From NCBI RefSeq assembly GCF_001006305.1, contig NZ_LBHJ01000003.1, positions 1,149,428-1,213,427 on the forward strand: a DNA stretch of 64,000 nucleotides. The letters are read 5' to 3'. The position numbers were made by a program, and so were the translations under genes. This document shows, piece after piece, positions 26,760 through 36,294 of the stretch (position 1 is the stretch's first letter; each line of letters begins with the position of its first letter). The notes under the pieces were generated by a model, which saw only the letters and a program-made list of their open reading frames with translations, had not been told where the DNA came from and ran no database searches. The DNA is from Silvibacterium bohemicum (GTDB lineage: Bacteria; Acidobacteriota; Terriglobia; Terriglobales; Acidobacteriaceae).

Positions 26760-27548
26760 CTATTTTTCCGGACCGCCTCCGGCAACCTGCAGGTTGTTGG
26801 TGACGTGGAAGACGCCCGGCACCGTGTTGGCGCGAATGCCAGCGGCATCTTTGTCGGACTGCGAATCGACGACGCCATAGAGGGTGACGTTGCCGTTCTG
26901 CACCGAGATGCGAATCGGCTTGCCTGGATCGATCGCATACTTGTTCAACGACGGGAAGCCGTAGACGGTACGGTAGACGGCGAAGCGAATGCGATCATCC
27001 ATCGGCGAGACTGGGTCGACCTGGATTTCGTTGACGACATCCCTCACACCCTTGGTATTCGCAGCGACCGCGACCGCCGAATCGGCGTCGACTGGTCCGT
27101 AAGCATGGCCGCCAAGCGTTACCACGCCGTTCTCCACATTCACGGCAATGGCATTGAACGCCGTCGTCCCGTAACCCACGCGGTCATACTCGATGGCTCT
27201 CACCAGCTTCTGCTGCAGCTCGGCATCCGGAACCGCAGGCCCGGCGATTTCGATCTCGTTATCGACTGCCTTGATGCCTTTGGTGCGGTGAACCCGCTTG
27301 TCCGCCTCTTCCTTGATATCGAAGACATCGACCGTTCCCGTCAGCCGCGCTACGCCGCCTTGCACGGTGACCTGCACATCTTTGAACCGCGATTTGTTCA
27401 ACGCCTTGTTCATGATTTCGGCGCGCAGGTTATTGTCATCGGGCGAGGTTTGAGCAAAGGCCGCCGAATGACGCGAAATTGAGGTGGAACCGCTGCCCAG
27501 CATAAGAGTGACCGCAGTTAGCGCAACACCGAGTCTTGCATTTCTCAT
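26760..27548 (-). CDS. Exported protein with three BON domains
   Basis: 262 residues. A signal peptide (LGVALTAVTLMLGSGSTS and on to AAFAQ, about 6-33) precedes three BON repeats, each of beta-alpha-beta form with a G-V-V/A-x-L-x-G core: GGVARLTGTVD, NGVVTLGGHAYG and NGNVTLYGVVDSQ. BON domains bind membranes or lipids and occur in osmotic-shock proteins such as OsmY. A periplasmic envelope-stress role is likely. Start is the ATG encoding MRNARLG, with GAGG 9 nt upstream; the open frame's 16 earlier codons are unlikely. Transcription ends in the hairpin at 26711-26738. Confidence 0.85.
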   Translation of the reverse strand: MRNARLGVALTAVTLMLGSGSTSISRHSAAFAQTSPDDNNLRAEIMNKALNKSRFKDVQVTVQGGVARLTGTVDVFDIKEEADKRVHRTKGIKAVDNEIEIAGPAVPDAELQQKLVRAIEYDRVGYGTTAFNAIAVNVENGVVTLGGHAYGPVDADSAVAVAANTKGVRDVVNEIQVDPVSPMDDRIRFAVYRTVYGFPSLNKYAIDPGKPIRISVQNGNVTLYGVVDSQSDKDAAGIRANTVPGVFHVTNNLQVAGGGPEK

Positions 27549-27821
27549 TGTCAAATCCCTCGCTTTGACTATCTCATTCCTATGTCGTCGGATCAATTTA
27601 CGTTTGTCGACTTCTCGTCAATTTGTCGCTTCGTCCAAATCAGACGCCCCGGCGAATCGAAGAGATGCTCGCGGACCGAACTATAACGGATTTCTTTCGC
27701 TCCCGCTACTTCCTTTGCATCGCGGAGATTGTACCCCCGCGGTTGCCGGAATGACGAACACTTCAAACGAATAACGACACGCTATAACAACCCGGAGTTC
27801 GTCTAAAAAGTCCTCAAAAAA

Positions 27822-30800
27822 CTACCGGTAGCGGCGCCTGATCTTGAACAGCAGGCTGAAGACTCCCGACTCGTCGCGCACCGCCAGGATGGAGATGTTC
27901 TCCGTCAGGTTGACCTGTCCCTGGATGAGCTGCTGGGCGGTCGAGTTCACGTTGGTCGCGTAGGTCAGCGTCGCGTTCTTCGATATCTGCTGCTCGACCG
28001 TGATGCGCGCCGTCGAGTTCCCTGTCCCGCTGACAAAGGTGGGATCGATCTTCACGCTGCCGCCGCCGAAGAGCTTCTGTATGCGGCTGCTCACGGTCGC
28101 GTTCAGCGCGCCGCCCAGTAGGGTGTCGGCGGTCGAGTTCACTCCTGCCTGCGACTGCATACTGCTGTAGATCTGCTGCTCCTCCTGCGTCCGGCCCAGG
28201 GCCAGCAGGGCGAAGATATCCTGCTCGGAAAGCGGCGGCTCGGAGCGGAAGGTAGGCACCAGCTTCGACGGCGTGCCATTTAACCCGATGGTGATGTCGT
28301 AATCCTCCACGTGAGCCATCGCGCTCAGATCGATGACCGGGTCGATGCGCAGCGGATTGGTGAAATAGATGTCGCCGTGCTGCAGCTCGTACTTCGTTCC
28401 CGCAAAGGTGGCGCTGCCTTCCGTAACGGAGATGTGGCCGAGCACTGATGGCTGCGCCAGCGTGCCGCGCACCCGCAGATCGACGTCTCCCGCCAGCTTG
28501 GCATAGGAGTTCTGGAAGTCGAGCTGCGGCGCGGAGAGGATGTGAATGTCCAGGCGCAGGCGGTTCGATGGAGAATTCGGATCGGGAGGCAGCGACACGC
28601 TCCCCGTCGCCGAGCTGAACGACGCGAGATCGAGATCCGAGCCAATGACGAAGCGCGTTACCGTAACCGTGCCGCTCAGCAGCAGCGAGGCCTGTGTTCC
28701 CAGCAGGCGCATCTTGGCGTCGGCCATGGAGCTGATGCCCTGCGGGTAGCGGATGCGCACATCTTTCGCGGTGGCATTCAGGTCGGCGTAGAGACCCTGC
28801 TGATAGGTGACGAAGCCGCCCATCTTCAACTTGCCGCCGCCGCTCACCGCGGTCAGATCTTTCACATCCAGGCGATCCTGGTCGAAGGAAAGCGTGCCGT
28901 TCATCTGGCTCAGGCCGTTGGGAAAATCCTGCAGGGCCATGGCGACGTTGGTGAACTTCACCTGCCCGGTCAGGCTGGGATGCATGATGCTGCCATCCGC
29001 GTCGACATCGAAGTCGACGTGACCCGACGAAGTGAGGTCGGTGTCCAGCGTCTGCGCCAGCTTCATGTTGACCGAGCCATCGGCATGCAGGTTCAGCTCG
29101 CGATCCTGATCGAAGACGCCGATGGCGCCGTTGGCGCGCAGGTCGGTGTCTTCGCCGACGATGTGCAGTGGATCGAGGCGCAGCCTGCCGTCGGCCAGCG
29201 TTCCGTGCAGCGGACCCTGGCTCTTGAGAGGAATGCCTCCCAGCGCCACTTCGAACTGCGCCAGCGTCGCATCGCCGCTCAACTTGCGTGGATATTTGAG
29301 CGGCCCGTTCACCTTCACGTTGCCGGCAATCGTGGAATGTACGGTTACTCCGCGCACCGCAAGGGATTCGAGGATCGGGTCCACGTCCAGCCCGGTCAGA
29401 GTCAGCTGCGCCTGGGTCTGGTAGTCGCCGGTCAGCTGCACCTGTCCCTGCGCCTGGATGGCCGCGTTGCTCATCTGCGCGTTGGCCTTCATCAGCAGGG
29501 TGTGTCCCTGGGTGTGCGCGTTGATGTCCAGATAGCCGCTGGCCTTGTTATCGAAGTTCAGCTTCGACAAGTGGATGTTGGCCTGCAGGCTTGGCGACTC
29601 GAGGGTGCCGCTGCCCTGCGCATCGAAGACCAGCATCCCCCCCAGCGTGTAGCGCGAGTTCTTCAGCCTCTGGATATGCGCCAGCTCGAAGCCGCTTCCG
29701 CGCGCGTTGAAATGGAAATTTTTGTTACCGAGGTCGTACCCTCCATCGCCGGAGAGCTGGCCTCCATTTTGCAGAAACACCAGATGGGTCGCGCCCACCT
29801 CTTCGCCGGCAAAGCGCAGATCGGCATTGAGGCTGTGATACGGCTCTCCATAGGCCGCGCCGCCGTTGATTGCGACGTGTCCGCCCCCGCTCAGGTTGTT
29901 GAGCTGGCCGTTGACGTTGGCCTGCAGGTTCAGAGTTCCGCTGACGGGCAGATCCTGCCCGGCCATCACCAGCAGATCGGCCAGCGCGGCATCCTGAACG
30001 CCGACATTCGCACTGATCGCCGAATTCTCATCGAAGGCGTAGCGATGCCTCGGCAGCTGGTGGGCATGCAGCTGTCCGGCGAGATGCACCGCCGTCTTGC
30101 CGCGCTGCAATACGCCGTGCTGCACTGCTATCAAATCGGAAGAATACTCGGCCTGCGCGTCGGCGGAATCCCAATGCACGGTGCGCACGGACGACTGCCC
30201 CGGCGTCTCGGCGTTGGCTGCACCGCTTTGCACCGGAGCGTTGAAGAGCAGATCGAAGTTGGTGGCGTTGAGGTGTCCCTGCACATCGGGATCGAGGATG
30301 CTGCGCGTCACCACGCCGTCGAAGGCCGCCTGTCCGTGCAGCGCCAGAGGAATCGCCTTCACTCCGGTCTTGCCTTCCGCGGCTAGGCCCAGAGTGGTCA
30401 GCGTCTGATCGAACTCGGCGAGATTGTTCGTGGTCAGCTTCACCTGCATGCTCGACGAGCGGGTGATCGGATACGCGCCGAGGCTGCCCGTAACCTGCAG
30501 GTTCATCCCCGGAGTCTGCACGTTCAAGCCGCGAATGCTGACCAGGCCGGTCACGTTCGAATAGCCCGCGTCGATCGTGCCGTGAAGCGGAACCTCATTG
30601 GGACGTGGGCGTCCCGTAGGAGTAAGAGCGACCTTGGCGTTGGCGGTGAAGTCCAGCGCGCTGCCCGTCCAGTCGACGCTCGCATCGCCGCTCGCCGCAG
30701 TGTCGAAGCCCAGGTTCGCATAGTGCGCGGGAGCCACGACCGACATGATCGAGTAGAGCGAGAGGCCGCGAAGCTTGGCGCGGATGATTCCCTGCTGCTT

Positions 30801-32042
30801 GCCTTTATCGGCATTCACCTTCTGCGCCTTACGCAGCGCACGGGTGGTAGCTGGTGGCAGGTCGGGCACCGCGCCCGAAGGCGGCGTACTCAGCCAGCGC
30901 AGGATATGCATCTCGGCATCGATCGTGCCGCCGGTGGCGAGCCGCGCCTTGATCGCCGTCAACGCGATCTCGTCGTGGGTCATGTGCAGCTGCGCGGTGG
31001 CCCTGGCTCCCGCAATGTGGATGGAGCCAACATGGTACGTCGCTCCCTCGACGCCGGCATTGCCATCGACGGTAAAGGTGCGCCGCGTCCCCTGCCCGGT
31101 GAGCTGCAGCGTCGCCTGCCCGCGATTCAGTCCCTCGATCTCCGACAGCGCTTCCACTTCGCGCAGATCGACCTTGCCCTGCGCCTGTCCCTTCCATGCA
31201 GGATCGGCGAAGTTGGTGACCGATGCGTCGCCATTCAGCGTGGACTCACCGGTCTGCAGCCGCAGCGATTCCACGGTGAGGAAGTTTCGTCCGATGCTGG
31301 CCTGCACATCGAACTTCATCTTTACCGGCGCGGTGCGCACCCGGGTCGCCGTCAGGTCTTCGATATGAACGGTCGCAGCGTAGCTCTCCTTGCTCTTGCC
31401 ATCGCCGGACAATAGCGGCGCGGGCACATAGCGGACGGTCACGCCGATCTGGTTTGCGGCGATGTCAAAGGGGATGGCGCGTTGCTCGACCGCCTGCTCA
31501 TCGAGGAGCAAGCTGCCGTTGTTCGCCTCGGTGCGGTCTACGGCCAGGTCGAGGAGCGTGTCCTGTATCGGAGTGTTGCTGGTCGATGCCACCTTGGGAT
31601 GAGGCTGGTTGGTCGAGCCGTCGGCGTTGACGATCAGGTGGAAGACAGGATGCGTGATGCCCAGATAGTTCAGGCTGATCTTAGGCCGGAAGAACGAGAG
31701 GATCTTCACCTGCACGAAGGCGCGATCGACGTGCGCGTACGGAACCTGTCCCGGTCCTTCGAGTCCGTGGATGGTGAGGTTGTCGACCTCGAATTGCAGG
31801 TGCAGCACACTCCAATGGAATGCTCCCAGCTCCACGCGGCCGCCGGTGGCGCGTTCGATCACCGATATCAGCTCGGTGCGCACGCGATTCGCGAACTGCG
31901 GCGTACTCGCGTACCACGCTGCCGCGCCGATGAGCAGAGCCACCGCCGCCAGCACTACGAGCGCGCCGCGCCATACGTGACGCCACGGCGAGCGTCGCGG
32001 CGGTGCTGCTTCAGGCGGAACGGGATTGGGTACAGTTGCCAT
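27822..32042 (-). CDS. tamB: TamB-like translocation/assembly protein
   Basis: 1406 residues. A single N-terminal TM anchor (ALVVLAAVALLIGAAAWY, about 27-44) is followed by an AsmA-like start (ELISVIERATGGRVELG), then a very long beta-rich periplasmic stretch of alternating hydrophobic strands, and the TamB C-terminal domain near 1050-1406 ending ESGVFSLLFKIRRRYR. TamB-type proteins bridge the inner membrane to an Omp85 protein and help insert outer-membrane proteins or move lipids. It begins 5 bp after the SurA-like gene stop and belongs to the same operon as the Omp85 gene. Length is typical. Confidence 0.92.
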   Translation of the reverse strand: MATVPNPVPPEAAPPRRSPWRHVWRGALVVLAAVALLIGAAAWYASTPQFANRVRTELISVIERATGGRVELGAFHWSVLHLQFEVDNLTIHGLEGPGQVPYAHVDRAFVQVKILSFFRPKISLNYLGITHPVFHLIVNADGSTNQPHPKVASTSNTPIQDTLLDLAVDRTEANNGSLLLDEQAVEQRAIPFDIAANQIGVTVRYVPAPLLSGDGKSKESYAATVHIEDLTATRVRTAPVKMKFDVQASIGRNFLTVESLRLQTGESTLNGDASVTNFADPAWKGQAQGKVDLREVEALSEIEGLNRGQATLQLTGQGTRRTFTVDGNAGVEGATYHVGSIHIAGARATAQLHMTHDEIALTAIKARLATGGTIDAEMHILRWLSTPPSGAVPDLPPATTRALRKAQKVNADKGKQQGIIRAKLRGLSLYSIMSVVAPAHYANLGFDTAASGDASVDWTGSALDFTANAKVALTPTGRPRPNEVPLHGTIDAGYSNVTGLVSIRGLNVQTPGMNLQVTGSLGAYPITRSSSMQVKLTTNNLAEFDQTLTTLGLAAEGKTGVKAIPLALHGQAAFDGVVTRSILDPDVQGHLNATNFDLLFNAPVQSGAANAETPGQSSVRTVHWDSADAQAEYSSDLIAVQHGVLQRGKTAVHLAGQLHAHQLPRHRYAFDENSAISANVGVQDAALADLLVMAGQDLPVSGTLNLQANVNGQLNNLSGGGHVAINGGAAYGEPYHSLNADLRFAGEEVGATHLVFLQNGGQLSGDGGYDLGNKNFHFNARGSGFELAHIQRLKNSRYTLGGMLVFDAQGSGTLESPSLQANIHLSKLNFDNKASGYLDINAHTQGHTLLMKANAQMSNAAIQAQGQVQLTGDYQTQAQLTLTGLDVDPILESLAVRGVTVHSTIAGNVKVNGPLKYPRKLSGDATLAQFEVALGGIPLKSQGPLHGTLADGRLRLDPLHIVGEDTDLRANGAIGVFDQDRELNLHADGSVNMKLAQTLDTDLTSSGHVDFDVDADGSIMHPSLTGQVKFTNVAMALQDFPNGLSQMNGTLSFDQDRLDVKDLTAVSGGGKLKMGGFVTYQQGLYADLNATAKDVRIRYPQGISSMADAKMRLLGTQASLLLSGTVTVTRFVIGSDLDLASFSSATGSVSLPPDPNSPSNRLRLDIHILSAPQLDFQNSYAKLAGDVDLRVRGTLAQPSVLGHISVTEGSATFAGTKYELQHGDIYFTNPLRIDPVIDLSAMAHVEDYDITIGLNGTPSKLVPTFRSEPPLSEQDIFALLALGRTQEEQQIYSSMQSQAGVNSTADTLLGGALNATVSSRIQKLFGGGSVKIDPTFVSGTGNSTARITVEQQISKNATLTYATNVNSTAQQLIQGQVNLTENISILAVRDESGVFSLLFKIRRRYR

Positions 32043-32047
32043 GATCT

Positions 32048-32827
32048 CTATTCGTCGTCCTCATCGCCCGAATTGCTTTGCCCGTACGCCGGGTCAAGAA
32101 TCTGCACGCTGCCTTCCTGGCGCAGCGTTTTCATCCAATCCTGCAGAAGCCCATTCACATGCTGTTGCAGCAGCACTTCCTGGATGCGCGGCGCCAGCGT
32201 GTCGACCGGCGGAGGCTTGTCCTTCGCGTGCGCATAACCAGGCAGGATGGACTTCTGATAATAGTCCGCAATCTCCTGCTTCGAGATGCGAATGCCCGCG
32301 CGAAAGCGGATATCGATGAAGCGCAGAATCTGCATGCGCTGCCGCCAGTGATCGAGAACATCCTGCTGGGTTAGACCGTTCGCGGCGAGAAACGCCTTCC
32401 AGCCTGCCTCCGTCGTGCAGTCATGCTCTTTGCAGGCGGGCAGGCTCTTGCGGATCTCATCGAGCTGCTTTTCCACATCGGCGTCGGAGACACTCATCCC
32501 GGTCTGCTGCTGCTCCTTGATCTGCTGCAGGATCAGCGTGCGGTTGATCAGGCGGCGCGCCGAGCGGCGCAACGAATCGCTGCCCGCAGGCACGCCCACC
32601 GGCTCCAGCTTGGCGAAGTGCATCTCCTCCTGCACATCGCTCTCCAGCAACACGTCGCCATTGATGATCGCCACCACGCGATCCAGCACGATAGGCTTCG
32701 CGGCTGCATCGGCTGAATTCAAGCTCGCCCGCGGCGTACCGGCGACCTGCGCATTCGCCGGTGCGCGAAGAATCACTGCACTCGCCAGCACCATCGCCGT
32801 CACACCGAACTGGAACGCGCGTCTCAT
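32048..32827 (-). CDS. SurA N-domain-type periplasmic chaperone lacking a PPIase domain
   Basis: 259 residues. A signal peptide (about 1-26, ANAQ cleavage) precedes the SurA N-terminal helical domain: LDRVVAIINGDVLLESDVQEE (about 48-68), LINRTLILQQIKEQ, VSDADVEKQLDEI, and a final helix containing ILRFIDIRFRAGIRISKQEI. The chain ends with a helix (VLLQQHVNGLLQDWMKTLRQ) and an acidic tail. No parvulin motif is present, so it is a chaperone without isomerase activity. Its ATG shares one base with the Omp85 stop (TGATG). It probably escorts outer-membrane proteins to the partners on either side. Confidence 0.83.
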   Translation of the reverse strand: MRRAFQFGVTAMVLASAVILRAPANAQVAGTPRASLNSADAAAKPIVLDRVVAIINGDVLLESDVQEEMHFAKLEPVGVPAGSDSLRRSARRLINRTLILQQIKEQQQTGMSVSDADVEKQLDEIRKSLPACKEHDCTTEAGWKAFLAANGLTQQDVLDHWRQRMQILRFIDIRFRAGIRISKQEIADYYQKSILPGYAHAKDKPPPVDTLAPRIQEVLLQQHVNGLLQDWMKTLRQEGSVQILDPAYGQSNSGDEDDE

Positions 32828-35800
32828 CAGAATGCCTGCCCGATGCTGAAGAAGAAGTTGAAGTGGCCGGCGTTGCCGACGTAGGGCGCAATCGGCTGTC
32901 CATTGGACTGTGTGCCGTAGGTGATGATTACCGGATAGATCGGGGGGTTCAGCGTATAGCTGAAGTCCACGCGGATCGGCCCGATCGGCGTGTGATAGCG
33001 CAGACCGATTCCGACATCGTGGGTGAAGTAGTTGAAGTCGCAGGTGCCGGCGGCCTGCGTGGTGGGATTGGTGATCTTCTGCTGGTCAGCGGGATTCAGG
33101 TCTTTGCAGGTTCCGCTATGCGGCTGGCGGGTGCGCAGAAAGCTCGGCCAGATGTCCGAAGACTTGGTGAAGACATTCCCCATGTCGTGAAAGAGAACGA
33201 AGCCCAGCGCATTGCCGAAATAGGGCAGCGTGGGATTCGGGAAGCGAAGCTCGGTGCTGTTGACGAAAGCTCCCGCGCCGCCGATGGGAAACCCGGTGAG
33301 CGAATCGCGCGGCCCGGCAGAGTTGATGGAGTATCCGCGCAGCGATTGCGCACCGCCCGCATATAGCCGCTCCGGCAGAGGGATGGTCTCGAATTTGGCT
33401 TCGCCGAAGGCGCGCTCGTAGCCGAAACGGGTGTTGCGCGCAAGGACGTAGTTCTTTTTGCCAACCTTGTAGTAGCTGGAATTGCTGACGTCGAGCCGGT
33501 TGAAGTTGGCCTCCGACTTGAACGCATTGTCGGTGACAAACTCTTCCACGCTGGTGTAGGTGCCGGCCTGCGCGTCCAGTGGAGACGGCCGCCGCGTGTC
33601 GCGAATCCAGGTGATGCCCGGCCCGGCAACGCGCACCGGCTCGGAGACCAGCGGAATCTCGTCGGGAGCCACCTGCACGCTGTCTGGGTTCACTTTCACC
33701 CGGCGATAGGTGAGCTGATAGATCAGCGTATTCGGCTTCGACGGCCGTTGGGTGAGGCGCACCGTCCCCTCCAGCCGGGAAGCTGCGTAGGTGGTCACGT
33801 CCTGCGCGTTGGTGTAGCCGCCGCTCAGCGAGAAGTCGAATTTCTGCAGGTTGAAGATGTGCGGGAAGGTGTAGATCACCGTCGCCTGTTGCTCCAGCGA
33901 TCCGTATTCCGTGCGCAGCGTGACCGCCTGGTTTCTTCCCCACAGGTTGATGCGCGACACGTTGAACAGCACCAGCGCGCTGGCCCCGGCCGTGCCGTTC
34001 GGACCGCAGTTGGCCGTATAGCTCGTGGGATTGATGCCAAGCTGGATCAGGCTCACTGGATTCGGGCAGTTGGTCGAGGGATTGCCGGTTTGCGCCTGGA
34101 ATCCAAAGCCGTATTCCAGGTTCCAGCGGCGTGCTTCGGTGAACTGCAGCAGCACATTCTTGCGCAGCTCGTCGCCATTGGGATTCTGCACCGCCGTATT
34201 GACCTCGTTGAAGAGAGTAAGGTCGTAGAGCTGCCGCTGGGTTTCGAGCAACGCTGACTGATCCAGCGCGTCTCCCGGCTTCAGCAGCACGTGCGGCGCG
34301 ATAGTCGAGGAGCGAGTGTAGCTGAGCCCCGAGATCAGGATGCGATTGACGAAGATGCGCTCGCCCTCCTCGATGTTCATGGCCACATCGATCAGCTCGG
34401 GGTGGTCTTTCTGCGGCTCCTGCTTCACATTCAGCGTGGCGTGATCGAAGCCGTGGCTGAAGTAGTAGGTGAGGATCGAATCGCGGTCTCCCGAGATCAC
34501 CATCGCCGAGTACGGCTGGCCCGATTGCACGTTGGTGAGCGAGACGAGGGTCGGAAGATCGATCTGCTTGCTTCCGGTGATCACATATTTTCCGATTTTC
34601 TGCTGCGCGCCTTCATCGACCGCGTAAGTAATCGTTAGTCCCTCCGGCTTCCCCGGAGCGCGCGCTGGAACCGGCTTGACCTCCGGCGTCACTTTCACAC
34701 TGCTGAAGCCGTTGCTCTGGTAGAGAGCCGTGATGTTGTTCACATCCGCCTGCACCAATGCCTGACTGTAATTTCCATGCTTCTGCAGCAGGGTCGCTTT
34801 GTGTACGGAGAGGCGCGGCTCGATGATGTCATCGTGAAAGTACTTGTTGCCGGTGATTCTGGTCGATACCACCACGTGCCGGTCGCCCAGCTTCACCTCG
34901 TAATCGATTGTCGTGAGGTTGGGATTGTCGGTATTCCGGGTATGTGTCACCTGCGCGTCGAAATACCCATCCCGCTGGTAGTAGTCACGGATGCGGCGGT
35001 TGCCTTCGTTCAACAGGTCTTCATCCACGGAGCCTTCTTCGTAGACCGGCACCAGGCTCTTGATCTTGCCCTGACTCAGCTTCACTCCGTTCACGTGGAT
35101 GGTCACGATTGGTCCGGGAGCAACCTGAAACTTGTAGTTCAGGCGGTTGGTAGGCTGCTGAAAATCCTTCGACTCCAGATTGATGTTGGCGTCCAGCCGC
35201 TGCTCCTTCTGGTAGTTCTTCTCCAGGCCGGTGAGGGCGCGGCTTACCGTATCGCGCGTCACCTTCGCGCCCCGCTTCAGCTTGCCCTTCTTACGGAACT
35301 TATCCAGCGGCATCCCGGCATTGCCGTCGACGGTCACGTCGCCGATGCGGGCCTGCTTGCCGGATTGCACATCGAAGTTCACGTCGACCTGCGCATCGGC
35401 GGCGTCGACGGTGGTGGTACGGGCCAGGCTTCCCTGGTAATAGCCGTTTTCCTGCAGCGTCTGCTGCAGCAGCTTGTCCGCCTGGGTAAGCTTGCTGTCG
35501 CTGAAGGGCGTGCCGGGGGTCAGGCGCGCGGAGCGCTGCAACTGGCTGGTGAGCCGGTCGTTCTTCGACCCCGCCACGGTCACGCGGCCCAGAAAAAGAG
35601 CCGGCGCGCCGTTGAAGATGATGGTTATCCTGTCCCCGTTGCGCGTGCCCTCCACGTCGATGCCCTTGTACAGGCCGGTTTCGAACAGCCGCCGCAGACT
35701 CTCGCGCAGATCCTCGGAGCGCAGCGGCTTGTTGGGCTGCAGAGGCAGCACCTGCGGCAGCGGATCGAGGCGGGCGCGGTCGACTCCCTGAAACTCCACA

Positions 35801-36141
35801 GCCTCGACCTCCAGACCGATCCATGCCCGCAGGCTCTCGGTGGCCGCATGCGAGGGCTGCTCCACCTTAGGAATCTGGGCAGGCGCTTCAGCATATCCCG
35901 GCGTTTTGGTCGCGGGCGGCGGCCCCGGGCTGGCCTGCACTCCGGTCTTGACCGGCGGCGGCTCGGCCGACCCGGCGATCGGATTTGCCGGAGCCGTCGA
36001 AGGCGGGCCGGACTGCGACTGAGCAAGCGCCGTCCCTCCCCCCGCCAGCAGGAGAAAAACGGCGAGCACGGCTGGTCCGATAAGGACGCCCACAAGGGGA
36101 GCGGCGCCGCGAAAACGGCCCACTGTTCGCAAGAAAACCAA
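32827..36141 (-). CDS. Omp85-family outer-membrane assembly protein (BamA/TamA-like)
   Basis: 1104 residues. A signal peptide (VLAVFLLLAGGGTALAQ, about 25-41), a Pro-rich linker (about 42-95), multiple POTRA domains (to about 690) and a C-terminal 16-strand-type barrel. Barrel signatures include GGAQSLRGYSINS, the L6 (V/L)RG(F/Y) motif. It ends FNFFFSIGQAF with a terminal Phe. It should fold substrates into the outer membrane. Start is TTG 36141 with AGAGGG about 5 nt upstream. The three-gene order Omp85/SurA-like/TamB is tight: 1-bp overlap, then 5 bp. Bam or Tam identity cannot be decided by eye. Confidence 0.9.
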   Translation of the reverse strand: MVFLRTVGRFRGAAPLVGVLIGPAVLAVFLLLAGGGTALAQSQSGPPSTAPANPIAGSAEPPPVKTGVQASPGPPPATKTPGYAEAPAQIPKVEQPSHAATESLRAWIGLEVEAVEFQGVDRARLDPLPQVLPLQPNKPLRSEDLRESLRRLFETGLYKGIDVEGTRNGDRITIIFNGAPALFLGRVTVAGSKNDRLTSQLQRSARLTPGTPFSDSKLTQADKLLQQTLQENGYYQGSLARTTTVDAADAQVDVNFDVQSGKQARIGDVTVDGNAGMPLDKFRKKGKLKRGAKVTRDTVSRALTGLEKNYQKEQRLDANINLESKDFQQPTNRLNYKFQVAPGPIVTIHVNGVKLSQGKIKSLVPVYEEGSVDEDLLNEGNRRIRDYYQRDGYFDAQVTHTRNTDNPNLTTIDYEVKLGDRHVVVSTRITGNKYFHDDIIEPRLSVHKATLLQKHGNYSQALVQADVNNITALYQSNGFSSVKVTPEVKPVPARAPGKPEGLTITYAVDEGAQQKIGKYVITGSKQIDLPTLVSLTNVQSGQPYSAMVISGDRDSILTYYFSHGFDHATLNVKQEPQKDHPELIDVAMNIEEGERIFVNRILISGLSYTRSSTIAPHVLLKPGDALDQSALLETQRQLYDLTLFNEVNTAVQNPNGDELRKNVLLQFTEARRWNLEYGFGFQAQTGNPSTNCPNPVSLIQLGINPTSYTANCGPNGTAGASALVLFNVSRINLWGRNQAVTLRTEYGSLEQQATVIYTFPHIFNLQKFDFSLSGGYTNAQDVTTYAASRLEGTVRLTQRPSKPNTLIYQLTYRRVKVNPDSVQVAPDEIPLVSEPVRVAGPGITWIRDTRRPSPLDAQAGTYTSVEEFVTDNAFKSEANFNRLDVSNSSYYKVGKKNYVLARNTRFGYERAFGEAKFETIPLPERLYAGGAQSLRGYSINSAGPRDSLTGFPIGGAGAFVNSTELRFPNPTLPYFGNALGFVLFHDMGNVFTKSSDIWPSFLRTRQPHSGTCKDLNPADQQKITNPTTQAAGTCDFNYFTHDVGIGLRYHTPIGPIRVDFSYTLNPPIYPVIITYGTQSNGQPIAPYVGNAGHFNFFFSIGQAF

Positions 36142-36294
36142 TCAGTCCCTCTCGCCTTTGAATCTTTGGCTGCCTGCAAACATTTCGACAGAGATCGTGA
36201 GATGCATTCCCGGCTTCATCCGTTCGCACCGAAGCGCCTTCCTAGTTTCCATGAGATGCGCTCCCGGCACGACTCCTATACTAAAGAATGAAAC
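36142..36294. promoter_or_regulatory. Divergent promoter region
   Basis: 153 bp between the minus-strand Omp85 operon and the plus-strand ThiF-like gene must hold both promoters. I do not see clear -10/-35 boxes or operator dyads. Confidence 0.4.

Noticed and set aside
28542..30386. 614-codon plus-strand frame opposite tamB
   Set aside because: It is the complement of a well-supported TamB gene, is Arg/Gln/His-rich and has no domain motif.
34777..36291. 504-codon plus frame opposite the Omp85 gene
   Set aside because: Antisense to a clear POTRA/barrel protein; low complexity and no start signal.
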